Program-made: the position numbers and the translations under genes
Notes under the pieces: generated by a model
Told to the model about the DNA's origin: nothing
The model's input: the letters and a program-made list of their open reading frames with translations, nothing else
Databases searched by the model: none
Assembly (NCBI GenBank): GCA_045221575.1
Contig: JBGUWU010000025.1
Coordinates: 62,001-126,000 of the forward strand
Direction of reading: 5' to 3'
DNA length: 64,000 nucleotides
Source of the DNA: Scybalousia_A sp045221575
GTDB lineage: Bacteria; Bacteroidota; Bacteroidia; Bacteroidales; P3
Part shown: piece by piece, positions 25,709 through 34,398 of the stretch
Layout: each line of letters starts with the position of its first letter
Position numbering within the stretch: position 1 is the stretch's first letter

Positions 25709-27442
25709 ATGAAAATACTACATACTTTTATTTTTTATACTTTTTTTATTGTACTCTCTTTCTTTGCTAAGGCTCAAGAATGTAGTATTAATGTTTTCCC
25801 TAACGACACTGTTATTTTTGCAACCTCACCTCAAAGAATACTTTTACAAGCAAGCGATAGTGCGGATTTTTATTATTGGATTGAGAATGGAGATACAGTA
25901 GAAGAAAGTTGGCCATCTCATTGGGTTAATATAAATGTTGGAGAAGTAAAAGAGATTACTCTTAGGGTTGGTATAGCTGTAGGAGATAATCTAATACAAA
26001 ATCCTAATTTCGAAGAAGGATACACAGGTTTTAGTGTAGATCCTCTTTTACATCAAACAGATTCTCTTTTTTACGGACAAGGACAATATACAATACAAGT
26101 TTCTCCAACAAATGTCCCCAACAATTTACAACCTCGCTATGGTTTTTCTCTTAATCAACAAACCAATGGAACAAATGCTCTCATGATTACAACTAAATGT
26201 GGAGAAGAAGCAAATCATTCTAACCACTGGAACACTTTGTATTCTGCCACAACAACAGTAGAAGACGCATATTATGTTTTGTCTTTTAGTATAATAGGTT
26301 CGGCTTTAACAGGTACAGGAACAAATGGTAATGGATTAGCTGTATGCCCTTATTATGTTTATCTCAATGATGAGCCTATAGGCTTTGATTTCTATGGATT
26401 ATTCAGTAGAGGTATTTATCCAAATAATGAATCTCGTATGGGATTCCTTCAATCAGGAAGTAGAGATTTTTTATTCTTTCCAGACTACATGACACATTAT
26501 TTTCTTCGTAATAGAACAACTCTTTACAGAAACTCTTCTTCAAATTCTCTTCAAGTAAAAATAAAAGTAAAAGAGAGTAGCATGCAAGCTTTTGACAAAG
26601 TTCATTATCTTTTAGACTCTTTGGATTTACGAAAGATTTGTTTTGCAGAAAAAACCATAAGAGTAAGCGTTGTTGATAGTAAGACAAATATTGACTCAAC
26701 TATGATTGTTGATGTTTGTGAAGAGGATTTTCCTTTTGTTTTCAGAGATAGCACTTACCATCTAGCAGGAGAATATACTTATCTTTCCGTTTCTGAAACA
26801 GCAGATACCACTTTTCATCTTAAAATAAGAGAACATAAAGACTATAGCGATACTATACAAGCAAGAATTTGTGAAAACGAAACTTATCATCTTTATGGTT
26901 TTAATGAAAACCGAGCAGGAACATACGTTCAAAGTCTTAGTTCTTCTTTTGGTTGTGATAGTGTTAGCGTTCTTGTTTTAGATGTTGAACCTATAGAGGA
27001 AATAGAAGTAGAAGATACTATCTTTGAAGGAATGACATATACAAAATATGGCTTTGCTGTTAATAGCAGTGGAACTTACACTAATTATTATAAACCATAT
27101 TCTACTGATATTTGTCCTACAAAAGTAACCCTTAATCTTTTTGTAATAGAAAGACCAACTCTTTATGTCTTTCTTCCTAATGCTTTTGAACCAGAAGGCA
27201 ATACTAATTCAAGCTTTGGCTATTATACGGACTATGATAACTTTAACCTTGTAGAATTTGAAATCTTTAACCGTTGGGGAACTAAAGTTTTTTCTTCAAA
27301 AGAAAAGATGCAGTTTTGGGACGGAAAATATAATAACGTGCTTTGCCCTAATGGGACTTATGTTTATCGACTATTATATAAATCTTCCTTCACCGGAGAA
27401 ATTCTTTACCAAAAAACAGGTGAAGTTCTACTAATACGATAG
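25709..27442 (+). CDS. Exported protein with gliding-motility-type (T9SS type B) C-terminal domain
   Basis: About 577 residues. The ATG at 25709 gives a proper signal peptide (MKILHTFIFYTFFIVLSFFAKAQ); the longer frame from 25634 adds 25 residues without a signal. The middle shows beta-rich repeats with paired cysteine-containing segments (IQARICENETYHLYGF, SSFGCDSVSVLVLD), resembling repeats of adhesin-like surface proteins. The last 90 residues (VFLPNAFEPEGN..., FEIFNRWGTKVF, WDGKYNNVLCPNGTYVYRL) are the CHU_C domain that directs secretion by the type IX system. It is probably a surface protein; no enzymatic domain is seen. The gene stands alone. Confidence 0.85.
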   Translation: MKILHTFIFYTFFIVLSFFAKAQECSINVFPNDTVIFATSPQRILLQASDSADFYYWIENGDTVEESWPSHWVNINVGEVKEITLRVGIAVGDNLIQNPNFEEGYTGFSVDPLLHQTDSLFYGQGQYTIQVSPTNVPNNLQPRYGFSLNQQTNGTNALMITTKCGEEANHSNHWNTLYSATTTVEDAYYVLSFSIIGSALTGTGTNGNGLAVCPYYVYLNDEPIGFDFYGLFSRGIYPNNESRMGFLQSGSRDFLFFPDYMTHYFLRNRTTLYRNSSSNSLQVKIKVKESSMQAFDKVHYLLDSLDLRKICFAEKTIRVSVVDSKTNIDSTMIVDVCEEDFPFVFRDSTYHLAGEYTYLSVSETADTTFHLKIREHKDYSDTIQARICENETYHLYGFNENRAGTYVQSLSSSFGCDSVSVLVLDVEPIEEIEVEDTIFEGMTYTKYGFAVNSSGTYTNYYKPYSTDICPTKVTLNLFVIERPTLYVFLPNAFEPEGNTNSSFGYYTDYDNFNLVEFEIFNRWGTKVFSSKEKMQFWDGKYNNVLCPNGTYVYRLLYKSSFTGEILYQKTGEVLLIR

Positions 27443-27716
27443 AAGAATTATTGGTTTTATTACCAATGCTATTGTCTCCTTATATGCTTATTATTTCTTT
27501 GATAACTTTCTAATCAACTTTTTTCTAATTATTTTCTTATACCGAACTCACGTTATTTAATGTTTATTTTTTCATCTCTACTCCTTTTTTATCCTTTTAT
27601 CCCTAAAAATCAGCCTGCAATGTTATTAACCTATTAATAACTAACAAACTTTTTTATAAAAAATAAAAAAATCATACCAAAATAATGTATCTTTGCAAAA
27701 AAAGATAGTATTTACT

Positions 27717-28292
27717 ATGTTAGTCGTTGGTAATAGCCTTTTGAGTGAAGATATAAGAGATATTAAATTTTCTTGTGATATTTCTAAATGCAAAGGACAA
27801 TGTTGTATAGAAGAAGGAGGTTTTGGTGCTCCTATAACTAAGCAAGAAAAAAGAGAAATAAAAAAACTTCTTCCTAAAGTTTTTCCTCTGCTTAGCGAAC
27901 AGGCAAAAGCAATAATAGAAAAAGATGGTTTTACTGAACAAGATGATGATGGAGAACTTTGCACCAAAACAATAAACAAACGAAATTGTGTGTTTTCTTT
28001 TGTGGATAAAGAAAGTGGTTGTGTGTTTTGTGCCTTTCAAAAACTATACTTAGAAAAGAAGTCTTCTTTTATTAAACCTATTTCCTGCTATCTTTATCCT
28101 ATAAGAGTAAAAGATTATGGTGAATTCTCTACCGTTAATTTTGATATGTGGAAAATTTGTGAGAGTGCTTTGAAACAAGGAGAAGAAAAAAACATACCTT
28201 TGTATGTATATTGTAAAGAACCTCTTATAGCTCGCTTTGGAGAAAAGTGGTACAAAGAACTTGAAGAACAAATACAAAATAAAAAGGATTGA
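27717..28292 (+). CDS. DUF3109 family cysteine-rich protein
   Basis: 191 residues from the ATG at 27717; the longer frame uses an upstream TTG that lies inside the promoter box. KFSCDISKCKGQCC at the N-terminus, CVFSF...GCVFCAF in the middle and KPISCYLYPIRV are the cysteine-containing blocks of the DUF3109 / YkgJ-like zinc- or iron-sulfur-binding family, widespread in Bacteroidetes. No signal peptide, so cytoplasmic. Function unknown. TATCTTTG at 27688-27695 is a good -7 element, 22 bases before the ATG. The 3' end overlaps a bidirectional terminator. Confidence 0.85.
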   Translation: MLVVGNSLLSEDIRDIKFSCDISKCKGQCCIEEGGFGAPITKQEKREIKKLLPKVFPLLSEQAKAIIEKDGFTEQDDDGELCTKTINKRNCVFSFVDKESGCVFCAFQKLYLEKKSSFIKPISCYLYPIRVKDYGEFSTVNFDMWKICESALKQGEEKNIPLYVYCKEPLIARFGEKWYKELEEQIQNKKD

Positions 28293-28317
28293 CAATAAGA
28301 AATGTCAATCCTTTTTT
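28281..28317. terminator. Bidirectional terminator
   Basis: A 14 bp stem (AAAAAGGATTGACA, 28281-28294, with TGTCAATCCTTTTT, 28303-28316), followed by T on the plus strand and by T-rich sequence on the minus strand. It overlaps the stop of the DUF3109 gene and serves the converging lipoprotein gene. Confidence 0.8.
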
Positions 28318-28342
28318 ATATGTTATCGTTTTTATTACAACA

Positions 28343-30175
28343 TTAGTTGTTGATAATATTTTGAAATTCTATTTGAGATTGATAACGTCTAAATTCAACA
28401 TCGTTCTTTGCTTGATATTTGTAAGCAGGTTCCATATCACATGCTACTTTTAAGTTCTTTACCAAAGCAGGAACATCATCTAAACGAGCATAGCAAACTG
28501 CTCTTAAATAATGTACTTCTGCTGTTTGGTCCATACAACAATCCAAAGTACGAATAGCGTTTCCTGTGTTACCACTTAGTAATTGTACAAGAGCAAGGTT
28601 ATATGTACAACGTCTGTCTTGTAATAAGTCAGCAGCTTTTTCATAATCACCTTGTTGTATTGCAACTATTGCAGCATTAGCTGAAGCTTGGTCATTACCA
28701 TGTTCTATTGCTTTATCTATATATTCAGCTGCAGTTTCATCATCATTTAATGCTAAGTATAATAGAGCAAGATTGTTTTCTATTGTTCCATTATCTGGAG
28801 AAAGTTTTTGTGCTGTCTCTAAATACTTTTGTGCATCATCTAATTGGTTAAGATAAAGAGCTGTTGAACCTGCATTGTTCCAACCTTGCCATTGAGAAGG
28901 GAAACGTTCTGTTACTGCTTCATAAATTTGAAGTTTAACTGCGTAGTTATGAGATAAAGATGCTGCATACATTAATTCATCGTATGTAAGATTGTCTGGA
29001 TTAGTTAATGCCATCTTAGCAAGTTCTTGATCTGTCTTTTGAACACCTGAGAAAGAAAAAGCAATCTCTCCTCTACGTAAAGTAGGAAGTATGTCTTCTT
29101 CTATTTGACGGAAAACAACAGACATATTTCTTATTTCTTGTTCTCTACGAACTTTGTCCGGTTGAGATTTAACAACGTTGATAACTGTATTCTTCTCATT
29201 CAAAGAACTTCCTTCTACAAGTTTAATAAAGTTATCCCAATCCTCACCTTTAGCGTTAGTAGTAATAACAATATCTTTCTTTGCATCTGCAACATATTTG
29301 TTTATATCACCTGCCTTGATGTTCTCTGCTTTTGCTCTTTCTGTCAAAGCCTCAGTAAGCATATCATCAACAACTTTTCTTGTTGTTTCTGCTCTTTTCT
29401 TTGATAAGCCTATGTTATAAGACTCTTCTCCCTCAGGTGAAGCCCAAGCATTAACATATATTTGACGAGGAACTTGATTATTAACAATATAAGATTTCAT
29501 TGAATTTAAAGAACGTTTAGCCTCCATCTTCTTATTCAAAGCATTGTCCCAATTAAGATTAAACATATTTACAGTAAAGTAAATATCACTTGTCATAAGT
29601 TCATCTGTAGAAACTGCATAATCAGGAGTTGTAAGTGTCATATCTCCTTTTATATCTACGCGATTAGAAGTAGAATTAATACCTTGAGCTATTTTAACGT
29701 TACCAAGTTCTATTGCACCTGCATTTTCTAAAGCTTCACTACGAGTAGCATTTGCTTCATTAACTTTTTTAGATTTATAAGCCACTGGATTAAGTGTAAG
29801 CACTGCACTTTCCATACCTTTTCTGTAGGCAACAGTATCTTTATACATAAATCTGCCACCGGCTTTCTTTTCTATTGTTTTACCATTACCATCTACTTTT
29901 TCACCTTTAAGATTCATTGGTGATAAGATCACCTCACCTGTTTCCCAAGTAAGCACCGGTTGAAGATAAACAACAGCATCTTTTTGGAAATAATTCTTTG
30001 GTATATTACCATTAATGGTTATAATAACTTTATTTCCTGTTGTCTCCATTGGATTAGGAGAATGTTGATAACGAACTGTTTTGTGATTACTTTGCATCTT
30101 GCTTAAAGAACCGCAAGAAACCATAAACAAAGCTAAAGAAACCATCAAAACGCTACAAACAAATCTTTTCATCAT
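28343..30175 (-). CDS. Outer-membrane lipoprotein with OmpA-like and TPR domains
   Basis: About 610 residues. The start at 30175 gives a lipoprotein signal with a lipobox (MMKRFVCSVLMVSLALFMVSCGSL). Residues about 45-200 form a beta-rich region of unknown type (KVIITINGNIPKNYF, VYLQPVLTWETGEVILSP). The middle holds an OmpA-like segment (VNAWASPEGEESYNIGLSKKRAET), suggesting contact with peptidoglycan. The C-terminal 200 residues are TPR-like helices (WQGWNNAGSTALYLNQLDDA, NNLALLYLALNDDETAAEYI). It may link the outer membrane to the wall. The order differs from T9SS PorE (TPR first, OmpA last), so I give no symbol. It diverges from batC. Confidence 0.75.
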   Translation of the reverse strand: MMKRFVCSVLMVSLALFMVSCGSLSKMQSNHKTVRYQHSPNPMETTGNKVIITINGNIPKNYFQKDAVVYLQPVLTWETGEVILSPMNLKGEKVDGNGKTIEKKAGGRFMYKDTVAYRKGMESAVLTLNPVAYKSKKVNEANATRSEALENAGAIELGNVKIAQGINSTSNRVDIKGDMTLTTPDYAVSTDELMTSDIYFTVNMFNLNWDNALNKKMEAKRSLNSMKSYIVNNQVPRQIYVNAWASPEGEESYNIGLSKKRAETTRKVVDDMLTEALTERAKAENIKAGDINKYVADAKKDIVITTNAKGEDWDNFIKLVEGSSLNEKNTVINVVKSQPDKVRREQEIRNMSVVFRQIEEDILPTLRRGEIAFSFSGVQKTDQELAKMALTNPDNLTYDELMYAASLSHNYAVKLQIYEAVTERFPSQWQGWNNAGSTALYLNQLDDAQKYLETAQKLSPDNGTIENNLALLYLALNDDETAAEYIDKAIEHGNDQASANAAIVAIQQGDYEKAADLLQDRRCTYNLALVQLLSGNTGNAIRTLDCCMDQTAEVHYLRAVCYARLDDVPALVKNLKVACDMEPAYKYQAKNDVEFRRYQSQIEFQNIINN

Positions 30176-30355
30176 TATGTGTTTTTTATTATTAATCGTG
30201 TTTAAATCAACTTGCAAAAGTAGTAAATAAATTTGAAAAAACGATTTTTATAATCAAAAATTTGAAAAATCTATTCTTTTTTCAAGTATTTGAAGTCTAA
30301 GATTAACGCCAACTTAGCATAATCAAAATAAAAAATCATGAAATTTTAAAAAATT

Positions 30356-30478
30356 AGAATCAAGTCTTGGTAAATTAAGTTTTGATTCTAATTTATTAAG
30401 ACTTGGTTTTATTTTTCTAAAACTTGATTCCTTTTTACCAAAATTCTATTATCAAATAAAAATTAAAAAATTCCATAA
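30356..30478 (+). repeat. Dispersed element with 21-bp units, copy D
   Basis: ATCAAGTCTTGG at 30359, then TTGR cores at 30382, 30403 and 30424 (21 bp apart, the first 15 bp after TTGG at 30367). It ends in a 40-base tail from TTTTTACC to TTCCATAA at 30478. The tail and the 15-then-21 spacing match the copy at 52.5 kb base for base apart from a few substitutions. It lies in the divergent gap (30176-30544) before batC; nothing else is recognised there. Confidence 0.85.
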
Positions 30479-30544
30479 CACAACTGCAAGAAATAAAAAC
30501 AATAAAACCAATGCCCTTGCGTTATTAAGTTAAATTTTGTTGAT

Positions 30545-31171
30545 ATGAAAGGATATACATATATATTATTGCTCGTTTTGTTTTTGGTTGTAATGTCTTC
30601 GTGTGATAAAAAAAGACAGTATGCACGAGAAGGGAACAGAGCGTATAACAAAAAATCGTATCTTAAAGCAGAAGAGAAATATAATGATGCTTTAAAGGAG
30701 GATTCCACTTTTATTCCTGCCTTATACAACTTAGGAAACACTTTTTATATGTCTTCAGACAGTAACTATAAAGCAGCAATAGAAACTTACGACAAAGTAC
30801 TCAGCCAACCGATGGGCAAAACAAAGAAGGACACCTTAAAGTATGCCAATACTTTGTATAATAGAGGTAACTCATTTTTCAATCTCTCACAAATGAATAC
30901 AGAAGACAGCAATGCAAACAAATATCTTGCTCAAGCTGCGAAAGATTACCAACAATCTCTTATTTTAAACCCTAAAGACAGTAATGCAAAATATAATCTT
31001 GCCTTATGTCTTTGGTTGATGAAGAATGATAATCAAAACAACAACGACCAAAACAATCAACAAATGCAACAAATGTTGGAGGCTATGAAGATAAACGAAA
31101 AGAAAACATTAGAAAAAACTAAAACCAGACCTCAAAAATCTCCAAAATCAAACAACGATAAAGATTGGTAA
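30545..31171 (+). CDS. batC: BatC-like TPR lipoprotein (aerotolerance operon)
   Basis: 208 residues with a lipoprotein signal (MKGYTYILLLVLFLVVMSSC, lipobox SSC). It is followed by about three TPR units (REGNRAYNKKSYLKAEEKYN, ALYNLGNTFYMSSDSNYKAAI, SLILNPKDSNAKYNLALCL). A glutamine- and asparagine-rich stretch and a basic tail ending DKDW follow, as in Bacteroides BatC. Bat proteins have been tied to oxygen tolerance in Bacteroides fragilis; their biochemical role is unclear. batD begins two bases after its stop. The vWA proteins BatA and BatB that normally precede it are absent: the upstream gene is divergent. Confidence 0.8.
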   Translation: MKGYTYILLLVLFLVVMSSCDKKRQYAREGNRAYNKKSYLKAEEKYNDALKEDSTFIPALYNLGNTFYMSSDSNYKAAIETYDKVLSQPMGKTKKDTLKYANTLYNRGNSFFNLSQMNTEDSNANKYLAQAAKDYQQSLILNPKDSNAKYNLALCLWLMKNDNQNNNDQNNQQMQQMLEAMKINEKKTLEKTKTRPQKSPKSNNDKDW

Positions 31172-31173
31172 CA

Positions 31174-33804
31174 ATGCGAAAACAAACCATACTTTTATTA
31201 TTATTTATTCTGTCTTCTTTGAGTCTTTTTGCTCAAACAAGTTTCAGAGGAAGAGCTCCACAAACAGCCTATGTTGGTGAGGGTTTTACTATTCAATATT
31301 CTATAAGTTGTAAGGATAAACCATCTAACTTTGAGATACCAACAGTAAATGGAGCAAATATTGTTTCAGGACCTTACCAGGGATCTTCTTCAAGCACAAC
31401 TATAATAAACGGACAAGTTTCTTCTTCACATTCTTATACTTTTTCTATTGTTATTCAAGCTACAAAAGTAGGAAAAGTAACTATCTCTCCTGCAAGAATA
31501 AAAGCCGATGGCAGAATATATTCTTCTCAAAGTTTTACAATAGACGTGAGAGATAGAGGTTCTTCTAATGGTGGTAATAATTATAACAGAGGTTATAATC
31601 ATAACAATCAACAACAAAATAATTACTATCAAAAAACTCCACAAAGAAACAATACTCCAAATAACACAAGCATAAATATAGACAATCAAGCTTTATTTGT
31701 TAGGGCAATACCTAATAAAACAAATGTTGTTAAAGGTGAAGAAATAGTTATCTCTTATAAACTTTATACTCTTTTGCCTGTTTCAGAATATAGTATACAA
31801 AAAATACCTTCTTCTATTGGTTTTTGGATAGAAGAGTTAGATCGACAAGAAACTCCAAGCCTTTCAATAGAAGAATATAATGGACAAAAATATCAAGTTG
31901 CCATATTAAGAAAAGTTATAGTTTATCCACAGCGAACAGGCCAATTAACCATACAAGGAATGCCTTTAAGTATTGTGGCACATGTACAAACTCATTCACA
32001 AAGACAATTTTCAACAGGAGATCCTTTCTTTGATAGATTTCTTAACGATCCATTCTTTTCTTCTGTCGCAACAAGTTATCAAAGAGTTGAAAAGAGTTTA
32101 AAAACTAATGCTGTTACCATTAATGTTTCTGAACTACCAAAACCTCAAGCAGAAAATTTTGCAGGAGGAGTGGGAACGTTTAATATAACTTCTTCTATGT
32201 CTAATGATAAAATAAAAGCTTTTGATGCTTTTTATCTTACTTATACTATAGAAGGACAAGGTAATCTTACTCTTATTAACTCTCTTCCGTTAAAACTTCC
32301 TGATGAATTTCAAATATCTGACCCTGAAATAACAGATAGGATTTCTAAAACAGGTGCAGGTCTGACAGGATCAAGAACGTTTAAATATTTAGTTATTCCT
32401 TCTGTTGAGGGAAACTTTAAAATACCTCAACTTTCTATTTCTTACTATGATGTCAAAGCAAAAGAATATAAAACCATAACAGCAGAAGGTTATAATATTC
32501 ACGTAGCTAAAGGAGATGCTTCTTCGGGTTATGCTAAACAATTAGATGAAAGAGCAAAATATAGAAACATGGATATTATTCCAACTAAAAACCTTAGTCT
32601 TAATGCAAAAGAAAGACACGTTTTTGATAACGCTTTTATATATATTGTTCTTGTTGTTTTGTTTTTGATTACTTTGATTTTAATTTCTGTTTATTCAAAA
32701 TACTTGACAAGCCTTAGCGACGTAGTAGCAACTAAAAGAAGAAGAGCGACTAAAGTAGCTATTAAACGTTTGAAAAAAGCAAAGAAACTACTTACTCTTC
32801 AAAAATATGAAGACTTTGAAGATGAAATTGCTACTGCTCTTTGGAATTATCTTTTAGATAGGTTTAAAATAGAAAAATCTAAGTTCAGTGTTGAAACATG
32901 TGCTGCAAAACTTATCTCTGAAGATATAAGAAAAGAAACTGTAGATAATCTAATTTCAATATTTAATCGTTGTCAATATATAAGATTTTCTCAAGACAAA
33001 CAAACAAATGCAGATGATACAATATATAATGATACAGTTAATGTAATTGCTTCAATAGAAGAAGAGATGAAACAAAGCAAAAAACAAATAAATACACAAA
33101 ATAAAGAAAGTGAAGAAGATATATTAAATAATATAAGAAAAGGATTACCTATATTGTTATTTATGTTTGTATCTTCCTTTGCTTTAGCAGGAAATACTAC
33201 TCAAACAGAAAGTTTATCTTCTAAAGATTTATGTGCAAAAGCGGAAACATATTTCCGTAATTCAGATTATGCTAATGCTATGCTATATTATGAAAAAGCG
33301 TTAAAACAAGCTCCTAACAACAAAGAGATAAAACTAAACATCAATGTTGTCCGTTCAAGACTTATGGGAGATTGTTATATTATGTCTGAATGGTTACCAA
33401 TAAGAATAGTAAAATATATTGCAGGAACAATGTCTTTAATGATGTGGGCTTGGGTTATGATAATTCTCTTTATTGTTTCCTGCGTTACTTTCTTCTTTTA
33501 TAGGTTTTCTGAAAGAAAAGTATTGATGTTTTATGTTTGTATTGTTGCCCTGATTTTATCTTTATGTGCTATGGGATTTGGAATAGAAAGACAGAGTATG
33601 CAAAATGATGATAGTAATGCTATAATAATGACCTCTGGTATTAAACTAAAAACTTCAAGAAACGATTCTTCTAAAGATATTATAACTCTTTACAAAGGTC
33701 AAAAGATAAAAATAATAGAAAGAGAAAGCAGTAGATGGATAAAAGTCAGAACAGAAGACAGAAGAGTGGGTTATATTAATAGTAAGGATTACAAACGAAT
33801 TTAA
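31174..33804 (+). CDS. BatD-BatE fusion protein
   Basis: 876 residues; start at the ATG 31174 (MRKQTILLLL), two bases after batC. Residues 1-20 are a signal peptide. Up to about 480 it is BatD: beta-rich, opening with FRGRAPQTAYVGEGFTIQYS. A membrane helix lies at about 486-508, then a basic cytoplasmic segment (KRRRATKVAIKRLKKAKK). At about 655-675 a second hydrophobic stretch (GLPILLFMFVSSFALAG) looks like the old signal peptide of BatE. The rest is BatE: TPR (AETYFRNSDYANAMLYYEKA), two helices at about 742-775 and 784-803, and a C-terminal bacterial SH3 domain (KLKTSRNDSS... RRVGYINSKDY). BatD and BatE are separate genes in Bacteroides; here one uninterrupted frame covers both. Confidence 0.82.
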   Translation: MRKQTILLLLFILSSLSLFAQTSFRGRAPQTAYVGEGFTIQYSISCKDKPSNFEIPTVNGANIVSGPYQGSSSSTTIINGQVSSSHSYTFSIVIQATKVGKVTISPARIKADGRIYSSQSFTIDVRDRGSSNGGNNYNRGYNHNNQQQNNYYQKTPQRNNTPNNTSINIDNQALFVRAIPNKTNVVKGEEIVISYKLYTLLPVSEYSIQKIPSSIGFWIEELDRQETPSLSIEEYNGQKYQVAILRKVIVYPQRTGQLTIQGMPLSIVAHVQTHSQRQFSTGDPFFDRFLNDPFFSSVATSYQRVEKSLKTNAVTINVSELPKPQAENFAGGVGTFNITSSMSNDKIKAFDAFYLTYTIEGQGNLTLINSLPLKLPDEFQISDPEITDRISKTGAGLTGSRTFKYLVIPSVEGNFKIPQLSISYYDVKAKEYKTITAEGYNIHVAKGDASSGYAKQLDERAKYRNMDIIPTKNLSLNAKERHVFDNAFIYIVLVVLFLITLILISVYSKYLTSLSDVVATKRRRATKVAIKRLKKAKKLLTLQKYEDFEDEIATALWNYLLDRFKIEKSKFSVETCAAKLISEDIRKETVDNLISIFNRCQYIRFSQDKQTNADDTIYNDTVNVIASIEEEMKQSKKQINTQNKESEEDILNNIRKGLPILLFMFVSSFALAGNTTQTESLSSKDLCAKAETYFRNSDYANAMLYYEKALKQAPNNKEIKLNINVVRSRLMGDCYIMSEWLPIRIVKYIAGTMSLMMWAWVMIILFIVSCVTFFFYRFSERKVLMFYVCIVALILSLCAMGFGIERQSMQNDDSNAIIMTSGIKLKTSRNDSSKDIITLYKGQKIKIIERESSRWIKVRTEDRRVGYINSKDYKRI

Positions 33805-33820
33805 TTTACAATAAAAATAT

Positions 33821-34264
33821 ATGAAAGAAAAAAGAGAAGATTGCAATACTTCTGAAGCAAGAATAATTAAAATAGAAGGAAACAAAATACAACTAATAGT
33901 AGAACAAAAAGAAAGTTGTAGTGCTTGTGCTGCTGCTGCTTTATGTGAAAAAACGTCTAAGTCAGGTAAAAATCTTGAGATTATTCAGTCAAATGCTAAA
34001 AGTTTTGAGGTGGGAGAAAAAGTTTTGCTTAATGTTCCTCAAAGTAAAATCTACAAAGCATTAAGTCTTGCTTTTTTATATCCTCTTATTCTCATTGCTT
34101 TGGTTTGTTTGCTTTCTGCATACGTATTTCTTTTGTCTGAAAATGCTATAGTGCTTTTGTCTATCGGCTTTGTTGCAGCATATTATTTTGTTTTATATCT
34201 TTGCAGACATAAGCCTTTTTTCAACTTTTCTCTCTTTATTTCAAAAATACCAGAAATGGTATAA
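33821..34264 (+). CDS. rseC: RseC/MucC family membrane protein
   Basis: 147 residues. The N-terminal cytoplasmic part has the cysteine cluster SCSACAAAALCEKTSKSGK and then LLNVPQSKIYKALSLAFLYPLI leading into two membrane helices (about 80-100 and 105-125), which is the RseC/MucC domain layout. Homologues act with Rnf complexes in keeping SoxR reduced, or with RseA; in many Bacteroidetes the gene precedes rnfB. Here no rnf gene follows, and it lies 17 bases after the Bat fusion, so it is probably the last gene of the bat operon. Confidence 0.82.
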   Translation: MKEKREDCNTSEARIIKIEGNKIQLIVEQKESCSACAAAALCEKTSKSGKNLEIIQSNAKSFEVGEKVLLNVPQSKIYKALSLAFLYPLILIALVCLLSAYVFLLSENAIVLLSIGFVAAYYFVLYLCRHKPFFNFSLFISKIPEMV

Positions 34265-34321
34265 ACTAAGTATGGAACAAAGTACTTAGTAGTGTTTATT
34301 ACAAAAAAAATATTCAAAATA

Positions 34322-34351
34322 TTTGTATATAATTTTTTTTGTGTATCTTTG
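34322..34351 (+). promoter_or_regulatory. Promoter of the 34.4 kb T9SS cargo gene
   Basis: TTTG at 34322-34325, an 18-base spacer, then TATCTTTG at 34344-34351; close to the ideal Bacteroidetes promoter. It lies 47 bases before the ATG. Confidence 0.7.
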
Positions 34352-34398
34352 CCACTTAATATATTCACTAAGAATTTAATATAAAGAATAAATAAATT

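Noticed and set aside
28343..30175. T9SS component PorE
   Set aside because: It has OmpA-like and TPR parts, but in the reverse order and without the propeller domain, so the name is not justified.
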